Positions 14,276 to 23,204 of a stretch of DNA of 25,000 nucleotides are shown piece after piece. The translations under genes were made by a program, and so were the position numbers. Every line of letters starts with the position of its first letter. The first letter of the stretch is position 1. Below the pieces are notes generated by a model. It was not told the DNA's origin, did not search any database, and worked only from the letters and a program-made list of their open reading frames with translations. This stretch comes from Halisarca cf. caerulea (taxonomy: Eukaryota > Porifera > Demospongiae > Chondrillida > Halisarcidae). The stretch covers positions 1,326,400-1,351,399 of the forward strand of contig CAUJGJ010000263.1 of assembly GCA_963170055.1 (NCBI GenBank), read 5' to 3'.

Positions 14276-14574
14276 TTAATTGGGATGATTCTTTTTTTCG
14301 TCTCTCGCTTCTAGCGACTTATGTAGTTCCAGTTGCTGCTGAAGTTCTTCTGTGTTCCTTTTCTTCCTCTTCTGTCTCTCCAAGTCCCTCTGCACTCCTT
14401 CTCTCATCCTCTATATCAATTGAAGACAGAGAACATAGGCTGATACAGCAATTGAATCGTTAGTTATAGGCACTAAACTTGTCTTTCTAAAGTTTGGTTG
14501 TGGTGTACAAAGTACACTGTCGTTGCAGTTAGAGCGACTGCTAAGCCAAGTACAATTTTCGCCTTGGCGGACAT
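14276..14574 (-). CDS. PET117: PET117, cytochrome c oxidase assembly factor (two exons)
   Basis: Exons are 14574-14479 and 14410-14276, a phase-0 join giving 76 residues (human about 81). PET117 is a small mitochondrial inner-membrane or matrix-facing protein needed for complex IV assembly. The N-terminus MSAKAKIVLGLAVALTATTV has the hydrophobic segment (about 7-22) that matches human KVVLGLSVLLTAATV. Exon 2 has RMREGVQRDLERQKRKK, matching human RLRDGVIRDIERQIRKK, followed by a charged coiled helix (EELQQQLELHKSLEARDEKK). The donor is GTTTAG, a weak consensus; the acceptor is GATATAG. The gene is divergent from the LYR gene 63 bp away and convergent with the phosphatase gene. Identification is strong despite the short length. 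Confidence 0.88.
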
Positions 14575-14637
14575 TTTCTCAAACACGTGTTATTGAGCAG
14601 GTAACGAATGCTCAGAAAAGCGTGTTACAATTGTAAC
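14575..14637. promoter_or_regulatory. 63-bp bidirectional promoter between PET117 and the LYR gene
   Basis: The two start codons face away from each other with 63 bp between. ACACGTGT, a palindromic E-box with core CACGTG at 14584-14589, is near the PET117 side. GTTACAATTGTAAC, another perfect 14-bp palindrome, lies at 14624-14637 directly before the LYR start codon. No TATA box is visible. Such a short gap means the 5' UTRs must be very short, overlap, or begin inside the neighbour. Confidence 0.7.
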
Positions 14638-15028
14638 ATGGACACTCGCGTTGTTGTGTTGGGCCTGTACAGAAATTGGATTCGGGCTGTGTACAGGTTT
14701 CCAGAGAAACGCCTGCACTCGAAACTGAGGTAAGCCAACATTACTGCAGCCACGTGGAGGTTGTCGGATCCGTAATGCATGGCAACATACGTACGTAAAG
14801 CTCGATTTTCTTTACGTGCATCGTTTCTTCAGATATAACGTAAGAGAAGTGTTTGAGCTATACAAGCGGGAAGATAACATCACCGAGATCGAAAATCTCG
14901 TTCAGAGAGGATATGATGACCTTGGTGCCTTTAGACAGTTTGAGAAACTGGATACGCATACCTTAGACGTCCTAATGTCCAGTGCTATTGGAAGGAACTC
15001 GAAGAAAAGTACAGGTGATGGTGAATAG
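14638..15028 (+). CDS. LYR-motif (Complex1_LYR family) mitochondrial protein, two exons
   Basis: Exons are 14638-14729 and 14833-15028, a phase-2 join through an Arg codon, giving 95 residues. LYR proteins are small three-helix mitochondrial factors that bind acyl carrier protein and help assemble iron-sulphur clusters or respiratory complexes. The start MDTRVVVLGLYRNWIRAVYR shows the Leu-Tyr-Arg tripeptide at 10-12 within helix 1. The downstream NVREVFELYKREDNITEIENLVQRG has the family's Phe and the hydrophobic pattern of helices 2-3, as in LYRM4, NDUFA6 and LYRM9. I cannot decide the subfamily by eye; the closest feel is LYRM4/LYRM9/NDUFA6-like. No canonical AATAAA was seen before the convergent DUF547 gene. 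It is paired head-to-head with PET117. Confidence 0.8.
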
Positions 15029-15170
15029 GTCGTACAGCGGTGTTGACTCTGTCACCTTAGCGAAATGGAGAAGAAAGAGTCATATTTCTGCAAGAAACTG
15101 GAACGAATGGACCATTACAATAATTTTAATGTGTACATACTTTGAGTCCAAGTGAATCCGGAGTACAGCA

Positions 15171-15194
15171 GCAACAAACAAACAAACAAACAAG
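15171..15194. repeat. (CAAA)n short tandem repeat
   Basis: About five CAAA copies between the 3' ends of the LYR and DUF547 genes. Confidence 0.85.
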
Positions 15195-15195
15195 G

Positions 15196-15201
15196 TTTAT
15201 T
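15196..15201 (-). terminator. Poly(A) signal AATAAA for the DUF547 gene
   Basis: TTTATT on the plus strand, only 26 bp past the DUF547 stop at 15228-15230. It implies an unusually short 3' UTR. Confidence 0.55.
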
Positions 15202-15227
15202 ATTATAGGTTGTGTTTACTTGGACCG

Positions 15228-16622
15228 TCACAGCTTATTCAACATCCAATCATAGTCTTTGGCTTCCAATGTTATTTTTGCACCACTTTTGAGTAATTTG
15301 TCAAGTTTTGATTTCTGGTCATCTTGCAAGTAGTTCAGGATCCATCTGCATAGATGGATACATGCTATATAGATGGGTACACGCTATATAGATGGGTACA
15401 TGCTATATAGATGGGTATGTGCTGTATAGATGGATACATGCTATATAGATGGGTACACGCTATATAGATCGGTACATGCTATATAGATGGGTATGTGCTG
15501 TATAGATGGGTATGTGCTGTATAGATGGGTACATGGCTATATAGATGGGTACATGCTATATAGATGGGTACATGCTATATAGATGGGTATGTGCTGTATA
15601 GATGGGTACATGCTGTATAGATGGGTACATGCTATATAGATGGATGCATGCTATATAGATGGGTACATGCTATATAGATGGGTATGTGCTGTATAGATGG
15701 GTACATGCTATATAGATGAATACATGCTATATAGATGGGTACATGCTATATAGATGGGTATGTGCTGTATAGATGGGTACATGCTGTATAGATGGGTACA
15801 TGCTATATAGATGGGTACGTGCTATATAGATGGGTACATGCTATATAGATGGGTATGTGCTGTATAGATGGGTACATGCTATATAAATGGGTACATGCTA
15901 TATAGATGGGTACATGGCTATATAGATGGGTACATGCTATATAGATGGGTACATGCTATATAGATGGGTATGTGCTGTATAGATGGGTACATGCTATATA
16001 GATGGGTATGTGCTGTATAGATGGGTACATGCTATATAGATGGGTACATGCTATATAGATGGGTACATGCTGTATAGATGGGTACATGCTATATAGATGG
16101 ATACATGCTATATAGATGGGTACATGCTATATAGATGGGTATGTGCTGTATAGATGGGTACATGCTATATAGATGGGTACATGCTATATAGATGGGTACA
16201 TGCTGTATAGATGGGTACATGCTATATAGATGGGTACATGCTGTATAGATGGGTACATGCTATATAGATGGGTACATGCTATATAGATGGGTACATGCTG
16301 TATGTAAGTGTAATCACATAATACAGAATGTGCAATGTGTGGAACCACAATAATTAGGCTCTCATATAAACCTGGTGACCAGATGTTACCGTTCAGTAAC
16401 CCTGGTGACCAGGTGTGACCGTTCAGTAACCCTGGTGACCGTACAGTAGCATGTCTGTATGACACATAAGGCTGAGCGTATCTATTCACAATGGTTGTCA
16501 TGGAAACTTACAATAATATGGAATTTTCATTTTCTCCGAAGTCTCTTGCATACCACTGAAATATTTTTGAGAATTCAACCTGCATTTAAATAAACATACA
16601 TGCATGTGTGTGTGTGTGTGTG

Positions 16623-16659
<37 letters not shown>

Positions 16660-18727
16660 CGTGCGTGCATGGATGTGTGTGTGTGTGTGTGCGTGCGTGC
16701 ATGCATGTGTGTGTGTGACCCTACATACATCTGCATCTGGTTGACCTGAATGCATTATATTGTAAGCAAAGATATTCAACAAAACACAATAATATTCTAT
16801 GTCATAAGCTGTGTAGAGCGGTGGATCAGCAAGGACTGATGATGGACAAGCAAAGCACACCCATGTACAGTGGAACCCTCTGTCCTGGACACCTTGGGAT
16901 CAGAGAGGACTGTCCTGATTATTGAGATGTCCTCATTTCAGGGGTTGACGATGTACTTTGGCAAAGTATTGTGAAACATTTGGTTTCAATGGCATGTGTC
17001 CATATTAGTTCGGTGTCCACAGTTCAGGGGTCTGGATTGGAGGGTTCCACTGTAGACTACAACCATGAGTGGGGTACATGGGTTTCTGCTAACCAGAGTC
17101 CTCTTTCGTCTGACCCAACCATCAGGACATACACATCTAGCCTGACTGTACAGTCGCCTGCCTTATCAGACACTTGTTCATGCCACACATATTGCAGCAA
17201 CTACCCAATGCACGATTGTTGTCTGTTGCACTCCCACTGTGCTTGGGAGAGAAGATGGCATTTACTTTTGGATCACTTTCACTGACAGTAACTTCCTGCG
17301 AGCAAAAGCTCACAGTAGCTGCGTTCAGCCCACGATCCATGTTGGCTGGTGAGTACACTTGTATGGGAGGACAAGACTGTAGGAGAAGAGAACAGAGACA
17401 TGTGAGCTTTGGGTGGAGCGGTAATGCTAGGGAAGATATATCTATCTGTTCTATATACCTTTGCACCACAGACCAAGGCAAAATGAATCCGAGGATCCAA
17501 TTCAGGCAAACAGAACTTGGAACGGGGATCACCAACTTCAAAATACGTACTAGAGGACATGCTGGGATGGGGCCTGTTGGCTGCAATGCAGAAGAAAAGT
17601 CAGCAATCCATCACATACACAGCATTTGCAGTAGAAACCTCTAAGTATCCCGTGCTCCATATCGTCCAATGAGTACACATGGCCTCCGATATTGTAGCAA
17701 GTGGTTCTCCAGAAGTTTGCCACATCCAGCACAGATGATGGTAGCTGCTCCCTTGCAGCCAGTCCATGAATAGTGAGAGCATTGTACACATCTGTGGTGT
17801 GCAGTTAAGTACTAGCATTTCTGCATGTAGTAATACGAGTATAAAGTACAAGAAAGGTATAATGAGAACGGAGGAAGACAGGAAGTGCTAGGGCTGCATT
17901 TCCCCCACCAGGGGCCATTCCCCACCCTTGACAAATCTTTCATTCCTCCTTTAGTTTATCTTTCATCTATGGACCTCCTTGCTTCCCACGGCTGACCTCC
18001 TTGGTACACTGAGTCAATTTTTTAATTCGCTGCCCCCCCCCCCCCATGAAATTACTAAATCATAATGCAGGACTGAGTGCCAACCTCTGTAGTCAGATGT
18101 GAGTGTTAGTGAGTGACTGGAACTGGTCTCCTATCAGCAGTCCTTAGACAACCTTCACTATACAGAGATACAAGTACCACATCCAGTTCCATTCCAACAA
18201 ATGGAAATAGGAAGAGGCAAAGAGGGTAACGGTGTATGCATGTGTTGGTGTACAGCAGAGATACTCAACACACACAAACACATTGCTTAAGGTTTTCTAC
18301 AAAAGGAGGAGAGCTGGAAATACACAAGTTGTTCTCAAGTTTTACCATGTTCATCAAGAAACTGCATGCTTCCCAGATGCTAACATTTTTGGCAAACTCT
18401 AAGTACACAAAGCAAAGATTTTTGGTGGTCTACAAACAGAAACGTAAGATGGATACTTATGAAGAAACACTTTCTTTCTGTCACATTCAGCCTCCCCACA
18501 TCAACTGTCTTCAAATCGAGAGACTTTTGCTTGTACTCCTTAAACAATGTACTTTCTCTCAGGGATTGATAGTTGACACCACGGCCATCTTGTGCCATGA
18601 ACTCTCCTTTGAGTCGTAACATGAGGGATTGAAGTTGCTTAGCAACATCGCCCTCCACCCCCACCTCAGTAGGAGGGGTATTGGAGTCCCCTGGATCTTC
18701 GTTGAGCGCTACACGTAATTGAGACAT
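15228..18727 (-). CDS. DUF547-domain protein (six coding exons)
   Basis: Exons in transcript order are 18727-18457, 17791-17639, 17580-17459, 17376-17266, 16579-16512 and 15345-15228. All phases join and give 280 residues. The order of motifs is that of the DUF547 family as I recall it: LMLRLKGEF..DGRGVNYQSLRES..FKEY (helical lead-in), TERKCFFINVYNALTIHGL (about 83-101), FWRTTCYNIGGHVYSLDDMEHGILR, then DPRIHFALVCGAKSCPPIQVYS, KIFQWYARDFG, and a C-terminal WILNYLQ..YDWMLNKL. The biochemical function of DUF547 is not established to my knowledge. The start at 18727 follows an acceptor (18735-18736), so a 5' UTR or further coding exon lies upstream and the N-terminus may be incomplete. The last intron is mostly minisatellite. 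Family call confident, function unknown. Confidence 0.88.
15346..16305. repeat. 19-bp minisatellite, about 50 copies
   Basis: The unit TAGATGGGTACATGCTATA is repeated without interruption. A second variant has GTATGTGCTGTA and a few units are 20 bp (ATGGCTATA). The first eight units form two copies of a four-unit higher-order repeat (GGATACATG, GGTACACG, GGTACATG, GGTATGTGCTG), and larger blocks recur later. It fills most of the last DUF547 intron (15346-16511) and touches the splice acceptor. Confidence 0.97.
16371..16447. repeat. 30-bp tandem repeat, about 2.5 copies
   Basis: Units of the form GTTCAGTAACCCTGGTGACC followed by AGGTGTGACC. Each contains the palindromic GGTGACC word. It is in the last DUF547 intron. 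Confidence 0.85.
16605..16718. repeat. Compound (GT)n/(GTGC)n microsatellite
   Basis: GT tract interrupted by GTGCGTGCGTGC and GCATGCATG words. It lies just upstream (transcript sense) of the acceptor of the 68-bp DUF547 exon. Confidence 0.93.
16868..17052. mobile_element. TA-flanked miniature inverted-repeat element (about 185 bp)
   Basis: The left end CAGTGGAACCCTC (16868) and the right end GAGGGTTCCACTG (to 17052) are perfect inverted copies over 13 bp, both bordered by TA. GGACACC / GGTGTCC lie further in. It is in the DUF547 intron 16580-17265. Confidence 0.85.
18033..18044. repeat. Poly(C) run
   Basis: About 12 C in the 665-bp DUF547 intron 17792-18456. The rest of that intron shows nothing I can name. 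Confidence 0.85.
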
Positions 18728-18734
18728 GTCAGAT

Positions 18735-19634
18735 CTGTGGGACACAGGTGCAGAACAAAACCCTGTAGCATCTGTTACCATGGAAACAATGTAATTAAAC
18801 ATAACTTCATACATACAAATTATGGGCAATAATCTTGGTATGAATTTATGATTAGAAATCTATAATTTGAGGCAAACCCTCTTTCTAAAAGGTGTATAAA
18901 AAACATTAAAATGGTAAAAGGATGTAGGATTGACACAGGATCATGCAAAAGGGCTTTATGACAAAGAAAGGATGCTCTAGGTAGAAACAAAAACATCAAA
19001 CTTTGTCAGTACCATCGGGGAAACTTAAATGGTGATTTTTGTAAAAAGCCTTAAATTGTTTCACTGTTTTCCTGGAAGTCAGAATATTGTCCCAAAGTAC
19101 ACAAAAGATGCCATAGATAATGGTCAAGACATAGGCACTCAAGCTGGAAAGGTGCTCACCCCATGACATACAGCCTTTGAACGTAGTATGAGGCCACAGC
19201 ATACGTAGTACCATAGATAACAAATCCTTTACAAGATTTCTTTGGGACAATGGTCAGGGGGAGGGGGGGTAATGGCACAGTGTAGTGACTTGAGGGAGGG
19301 TAAGGAAGTGACATTATAGAGGTCATAATAGCTGGGAGTCAGCAGGTATGCTCTCACAGAGAAACCTGGCAGGGTTGTGTTCTAGAAGGTGGCATTGGAG
19401 GCTTTTTAGACCATTTTCATGATAGATTTGAGGATTAATTTATAATGGTTTATGAATAGATTTTGTTCGACAGTCATGCACACATGCCATAGCATACGAA
19501 TACGTATCATGGGAGGGGCTTTAAACCTCGTGCACGATGCTTACTACTGCCACATGTTGTAATTTGAATGTTTTTGACGATGAAAATGTTCAACCCTCCA
19601 CACTCTCCTCCACACCCATCCCATAAAAACAGAC
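18735..19634. other. Intergenic region between CMC2 and DUF547
   Basis: About 900 bp without a supported gene. It should hold the DUF547 promoter and any 5' UTR exon. It contains one dispersed-repeat copy (18888-18985) and a G-rich tract near 19257-19269. An 84-residue minus-strand frame at 18996-19250 has no recognisable family and no good splice context, so I left it out. Confidence 0.5.
18888..18985 (+). mobile_element. Dispersed repeat, copy 2 (pairs with 10934-11045)
   Basis: Starts near GGTGTATAAAAAACATTAAA and continues through GGTAAAAGGATGTAGGATTG and CATGCAAAAGG, an inverted-orientation match to 10934-11045. Boundaries are approximate. Confidence 0.7.
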
Positions 19635-19871
19635 CTATTTTCCGTCTTCGTACAACTTCTTCCACTCCTGCTGTTTCTTCTCTCCCCTTTCCTGGTTTGC
19701 TCTGCGCCTGGTACGGTATTCGTCAGTCAAGCACTTGTCTAAAGCTCTTTTGAGGCTATTACAAGATCCAAAGAACTTGGCCACCGGGTGTTCACTGTGG
19801 CACCTTGACAGCTGTTCAATAACCTCCCGACACTCCTTCGTGTGTAGATGAGGAGCCAGCGGTGGATGCAT
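19635..19871 (-). CDS. CMC2: CMC2, twin CX9C mitochondrial protein (single exon)
   Basis: The frame is 78 residues from ATG at 19871 to TAG at 19635-19637, with no intron (human about 79). CMC2 is imported into the mitochondrial intermembrane space by the oxidative folding (MIA) route and is needed for cytochrome c oxidase biogenesis. The start MHPPLAPHLHTKEC matches MHPDLSPHLHTEEC of human CMC2 as I recall it. The twin CX9C motifs are C14-x9-C24 and C37-x9-C47, separated by HPVAKFFGS (human ILKFFGY). A charged C-terminal helix (DEYRTRRRANQERGEKKQQE) follows. It is head-to-head with the LRR gene 334 bp away and upstream of DUF547 on the same strand. High confidence. Confidence 0.93.
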   Translation of the reverse strand: MHPPLAPHLHTKECREVIEQLSRCHSEHPVAKFFGSCNSLKRALDKCLTDEYRTRRRANQERGEKKQQEWKKLYEDGK

Positions 19872-20205
19872 TCACACAAAAAAAACGTCACAACGAGCCC
19901 TTTACAGTTCGAGAGGAAGGTTTGGTTGGTTTGGAGCGAGGGTTAGATCTGCGCTTACGCAACTACCAAGGTCCGTGTGCAATCGTGAGTGAAATTATTA
20001 GGTGTGTGCGTGCAAATTTTTCCCCATGGGGATCGTCCGCGGGATCGTCCCACCATAGATACTACAAACCATAGATACCAACAACCAAAGACCTACAGTT
20101 TCACAAGAAGTTTATCTAAGCACAAGTAGAGAGAGAAACTGAGTCTTAATGACTTGAGTGACCGCAGTGCAGTTTGTGGTCAGAGAAGACAACTAGAGGA
20201 GGAGA
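19872..20205. promoter_or_regulatory. Head-to-head promoter region of CMC2 and the LRR gene
   Basis: 334 bp lie between divergent start codons. A CRE/ATF half site ACGTCA is at 19885-19890, close to the CMC2 start. GGGATCGTCC occurs twice in tandem near 20027-20050, with CGCGGG between. No TATA box is evident. Transcription start positions cannot be told from sequence. Confidence 0.5.
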
Positions 20206-21559
20206 ATGGAATCCCACGAAGTGCTCTTCCTGATGGTTCTAGCCCTTGTTGTGGGGTATCCACTTATTTTGTTTCTGTGCTCCTTTGTTTTTGCCTCAAA
20301 GAGTTGCGAAACAAGTACCAAAGACGACAAACATCTCATTTCCGTCTGTAAGGATGAAGGAACATTAAATCTGATAAGAAAGCGGAGCAAACAGAGAAAG
20401 AGAAAGAAGTCCTTCACGAGTGCATCTACTTCTGCTCTTGAAAGGCAGCCTAAAGTCTCTCTGTCGCAGCCGCACAAAGTAAGTCGTTCATTAGCTCTTT
20501 ATGCTTGCAGTTTGCATTCTCATTATGTGTTCGATGATAGATTAATCCCTTTCCTTAAATTATAGCATATTTCCATCAGAAGGATCAATACTCCCAGAGG
20601 TATTAGAACAGTTGTTGTAGAAAAGAAGATGCCATCTTTTCCATGTCATAGGTAAGATCTTGGGCAAGACAAGGATCTGTATGCATGTACCAGTATTGGT
20701 ATGTTTGCATGTGAGACAAGCTGGGATGGGTTTTTGTTGTGTTGTGTCCAATAATCATGTAGTCTCGTTCCCAGCCCCACTTCCGGCTGGCAGCCAGAAG
20801 TGGGGCTGGGAACGAGACTAATAATCATGAATACTGTGGAGTAATCGTTTCATACGAATATCCGGACACTGAGGTTTTTCAAGGACCCAATGTACGCCCT
20901 TTTCTTGGAAGAAGACGTGCACAAACTCTCAGAAGCTGCGCTATCTGCATCCCTATGTCCACCTCTCAATAGAGCTAGTTTATAAAGTGTATCCGCCACT
21001 CCTCAATCAGCTGTGGGGATGTAGCTCAGCGGTAGAGCGCTTGCTTTGCATGCAAGAGGCCCTGGGTTCGAAACCCAGCATCTCCAGTTTTTCCTTTTTT
21101 TTTCCTCGTACTTAGGTGCAAGGAAAGAACTGCTAAGAAGGGCTGTAGGTATGTCTGCCTTTGCATGTGGCGTAGGCCAATATGTATATAAGACATGCCC
21201 ATATAGGTTAATATTTTCTTCACAACTAGTTACAGATTCTGTGCCAGTTGCTGTCGAAATTTCACCAACTCAGTTTGTGGTGTCCATGGCACTGGGTTTC
21301 AAGCATCACAAGAGAGAGTGCTTCAAGCATGCAAGGAGCAGGCATACGAACTGGACTTGAGTTTCTCTCATCTTTCACGCTACCCCAAGGGCATCCCAGA
21401 TGTTGGAGAGCAATTGGTGAGACTGAGGTCCACATTAGAACACACTTCACTACAGAGTAGTTCTCTAGCTGTGACCCATTATGAAATTGCCCAAGAAATA
21501 GTCTTTGACTGTAATACTGTGTTTTTGATCCTTAATTTAGCATTCATATTCTTGCTTGT

Positions 21560-21597
<38 letters not shown>

Positions 21598-23055
21598 TGT
21601 GTGCATACATGTGTGTGCATTTGCTAAATACAGTGGAAATTTGTTATAAAGAACACTCTTACAGCAAATTTCTGCATAAAGTGAATAAATCGATGTGGCC
21701 TAGTGAATGTTCTACGATGAAATTTTAACTGGTTATAGTAAATTTCTGATATACAGTCAAACCTCGTTAGTGAGTACACCTGGGGACCCTCCAAATTGCT
21801 ACTCACTATCAGTAGTACTTGCTAACCATATAGATTAGTATTGTGGGTTAAAAGCTGGGGTATCACATCCTTGTACTTCCTAACCAGGTATTACTCATTA
21901 ACAGTGTTCTTACTAACGCGGTTCTACTGTAGTGACAAGTATTCGGTGTCCCCTGGGATTCATCATCATGAACCTCCACAGTAATATGTCCTCTTCTCGT
22001 GAACTGATGGATTTTCTTTGACCAAGTATACGCGCATGTAGTAGTTCCTAGCCTAGTTGTCCCCCAGACCATGCCAAGTACGTATTTGTAGGCTACCAAT
22101 AATACACTATGTACTGTACATACATATCTAGTACTGCAGTTCTGATCCAGTGAGGGGGTTGTACACAGTTTGTCAACTGCTTTCAAAAAAACCTCTTCGT
22201 TTTTGGTGGTAACTGTTTTGGTATATGCTGCAGAATTACTGTACAGGCTGTGTGTCTGTACTGAGCTATGTGGAGATGTTTTATCTTTGGACAAATAATG
22301 CATGTCATAATTTGTCAACAATTAATCAAAATTGTACAACGTTTCACTCACTCGGACTTCTTCAGGTGCACAAACTATTTGTTTTAGTTTGCGTACCTAA
22401 AGAAGTCCAAATGGGTGAAACGTTGTACAATTTTGATTAACTGTTGACATATTGTAACATGCGTTATCTGTCCAAAAATAGAACATCTCCCCATCGATCT
22501 AGCATGTCCCAAAATTTCTACCATCATATACTGAGCTGCATTTGTTTTATTTTCAACTTGCTTTCGTAGGAATTGCTAAATTTGTCCACTAATCACCTCC
22601 CAAGCTTGCCTGAAGGCATCGGTGCCCTGGTGGGCATCAGAGAGTGCTACTTGCAGTACAACTGTCTGACAAGAGTACCAGTACGTCTGTGTATTGTGCT
22701 TGTTAGAGTTGTGAATATGACTGAACAGCTGTCCTCGGTGCTAATGCTGCTTGCTGCCCTGCACTTGTAGGAGAGTATGTGTCGTTTGGTGAATCTACAG
22801 GAGCTTGATATTAAAAACAATCGACTAACATCATTGCCTAGTAAGTCTGAATTAGAGTAAACAAACATTGTTGTTAAAATCAGATGTATTATCCGTTTTG
22901 TAGAGGACATTGGGAAATGCAGGTTCCTTAGGATTCTAGCTCTGTCTAATAACAACTTAAAGGAGCTACCTTCCACAATTGGACAGTTGTCGTTGTTGGA
23001 AGAGCTCAATTTGCAGTGAGATTTAGTGGTCTTTAGAGTGTTCACATATACAAGG

Positions 23056-23109
<54 letters not shown>

Positions 23110-23162
23110 ACACACACACACACACGCATGCACACACACACACACACACACACGCATGCACG

Positions 23163-23204
<42 letters not shown>

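Noticed and set aside
15340..16305. CRISPR-like array at the regular 19-bp repeats
   Set aside because: There are no unique spacers between repeats and the setting is an animal intron. It is a minisatellite.
16184..16501. Minus-strand frame with TYIACTHLYSMYPSIQ-like repeats
   Set aside because: It comes from the 19-bp minisatellite within an intron.
18996..19250. 84-residue minus-strand frame between CMC2 and DUF547
   Set aside because: No recognised domain and no convincing splice sites joining it to DUF547; random open frames of this length are expected.
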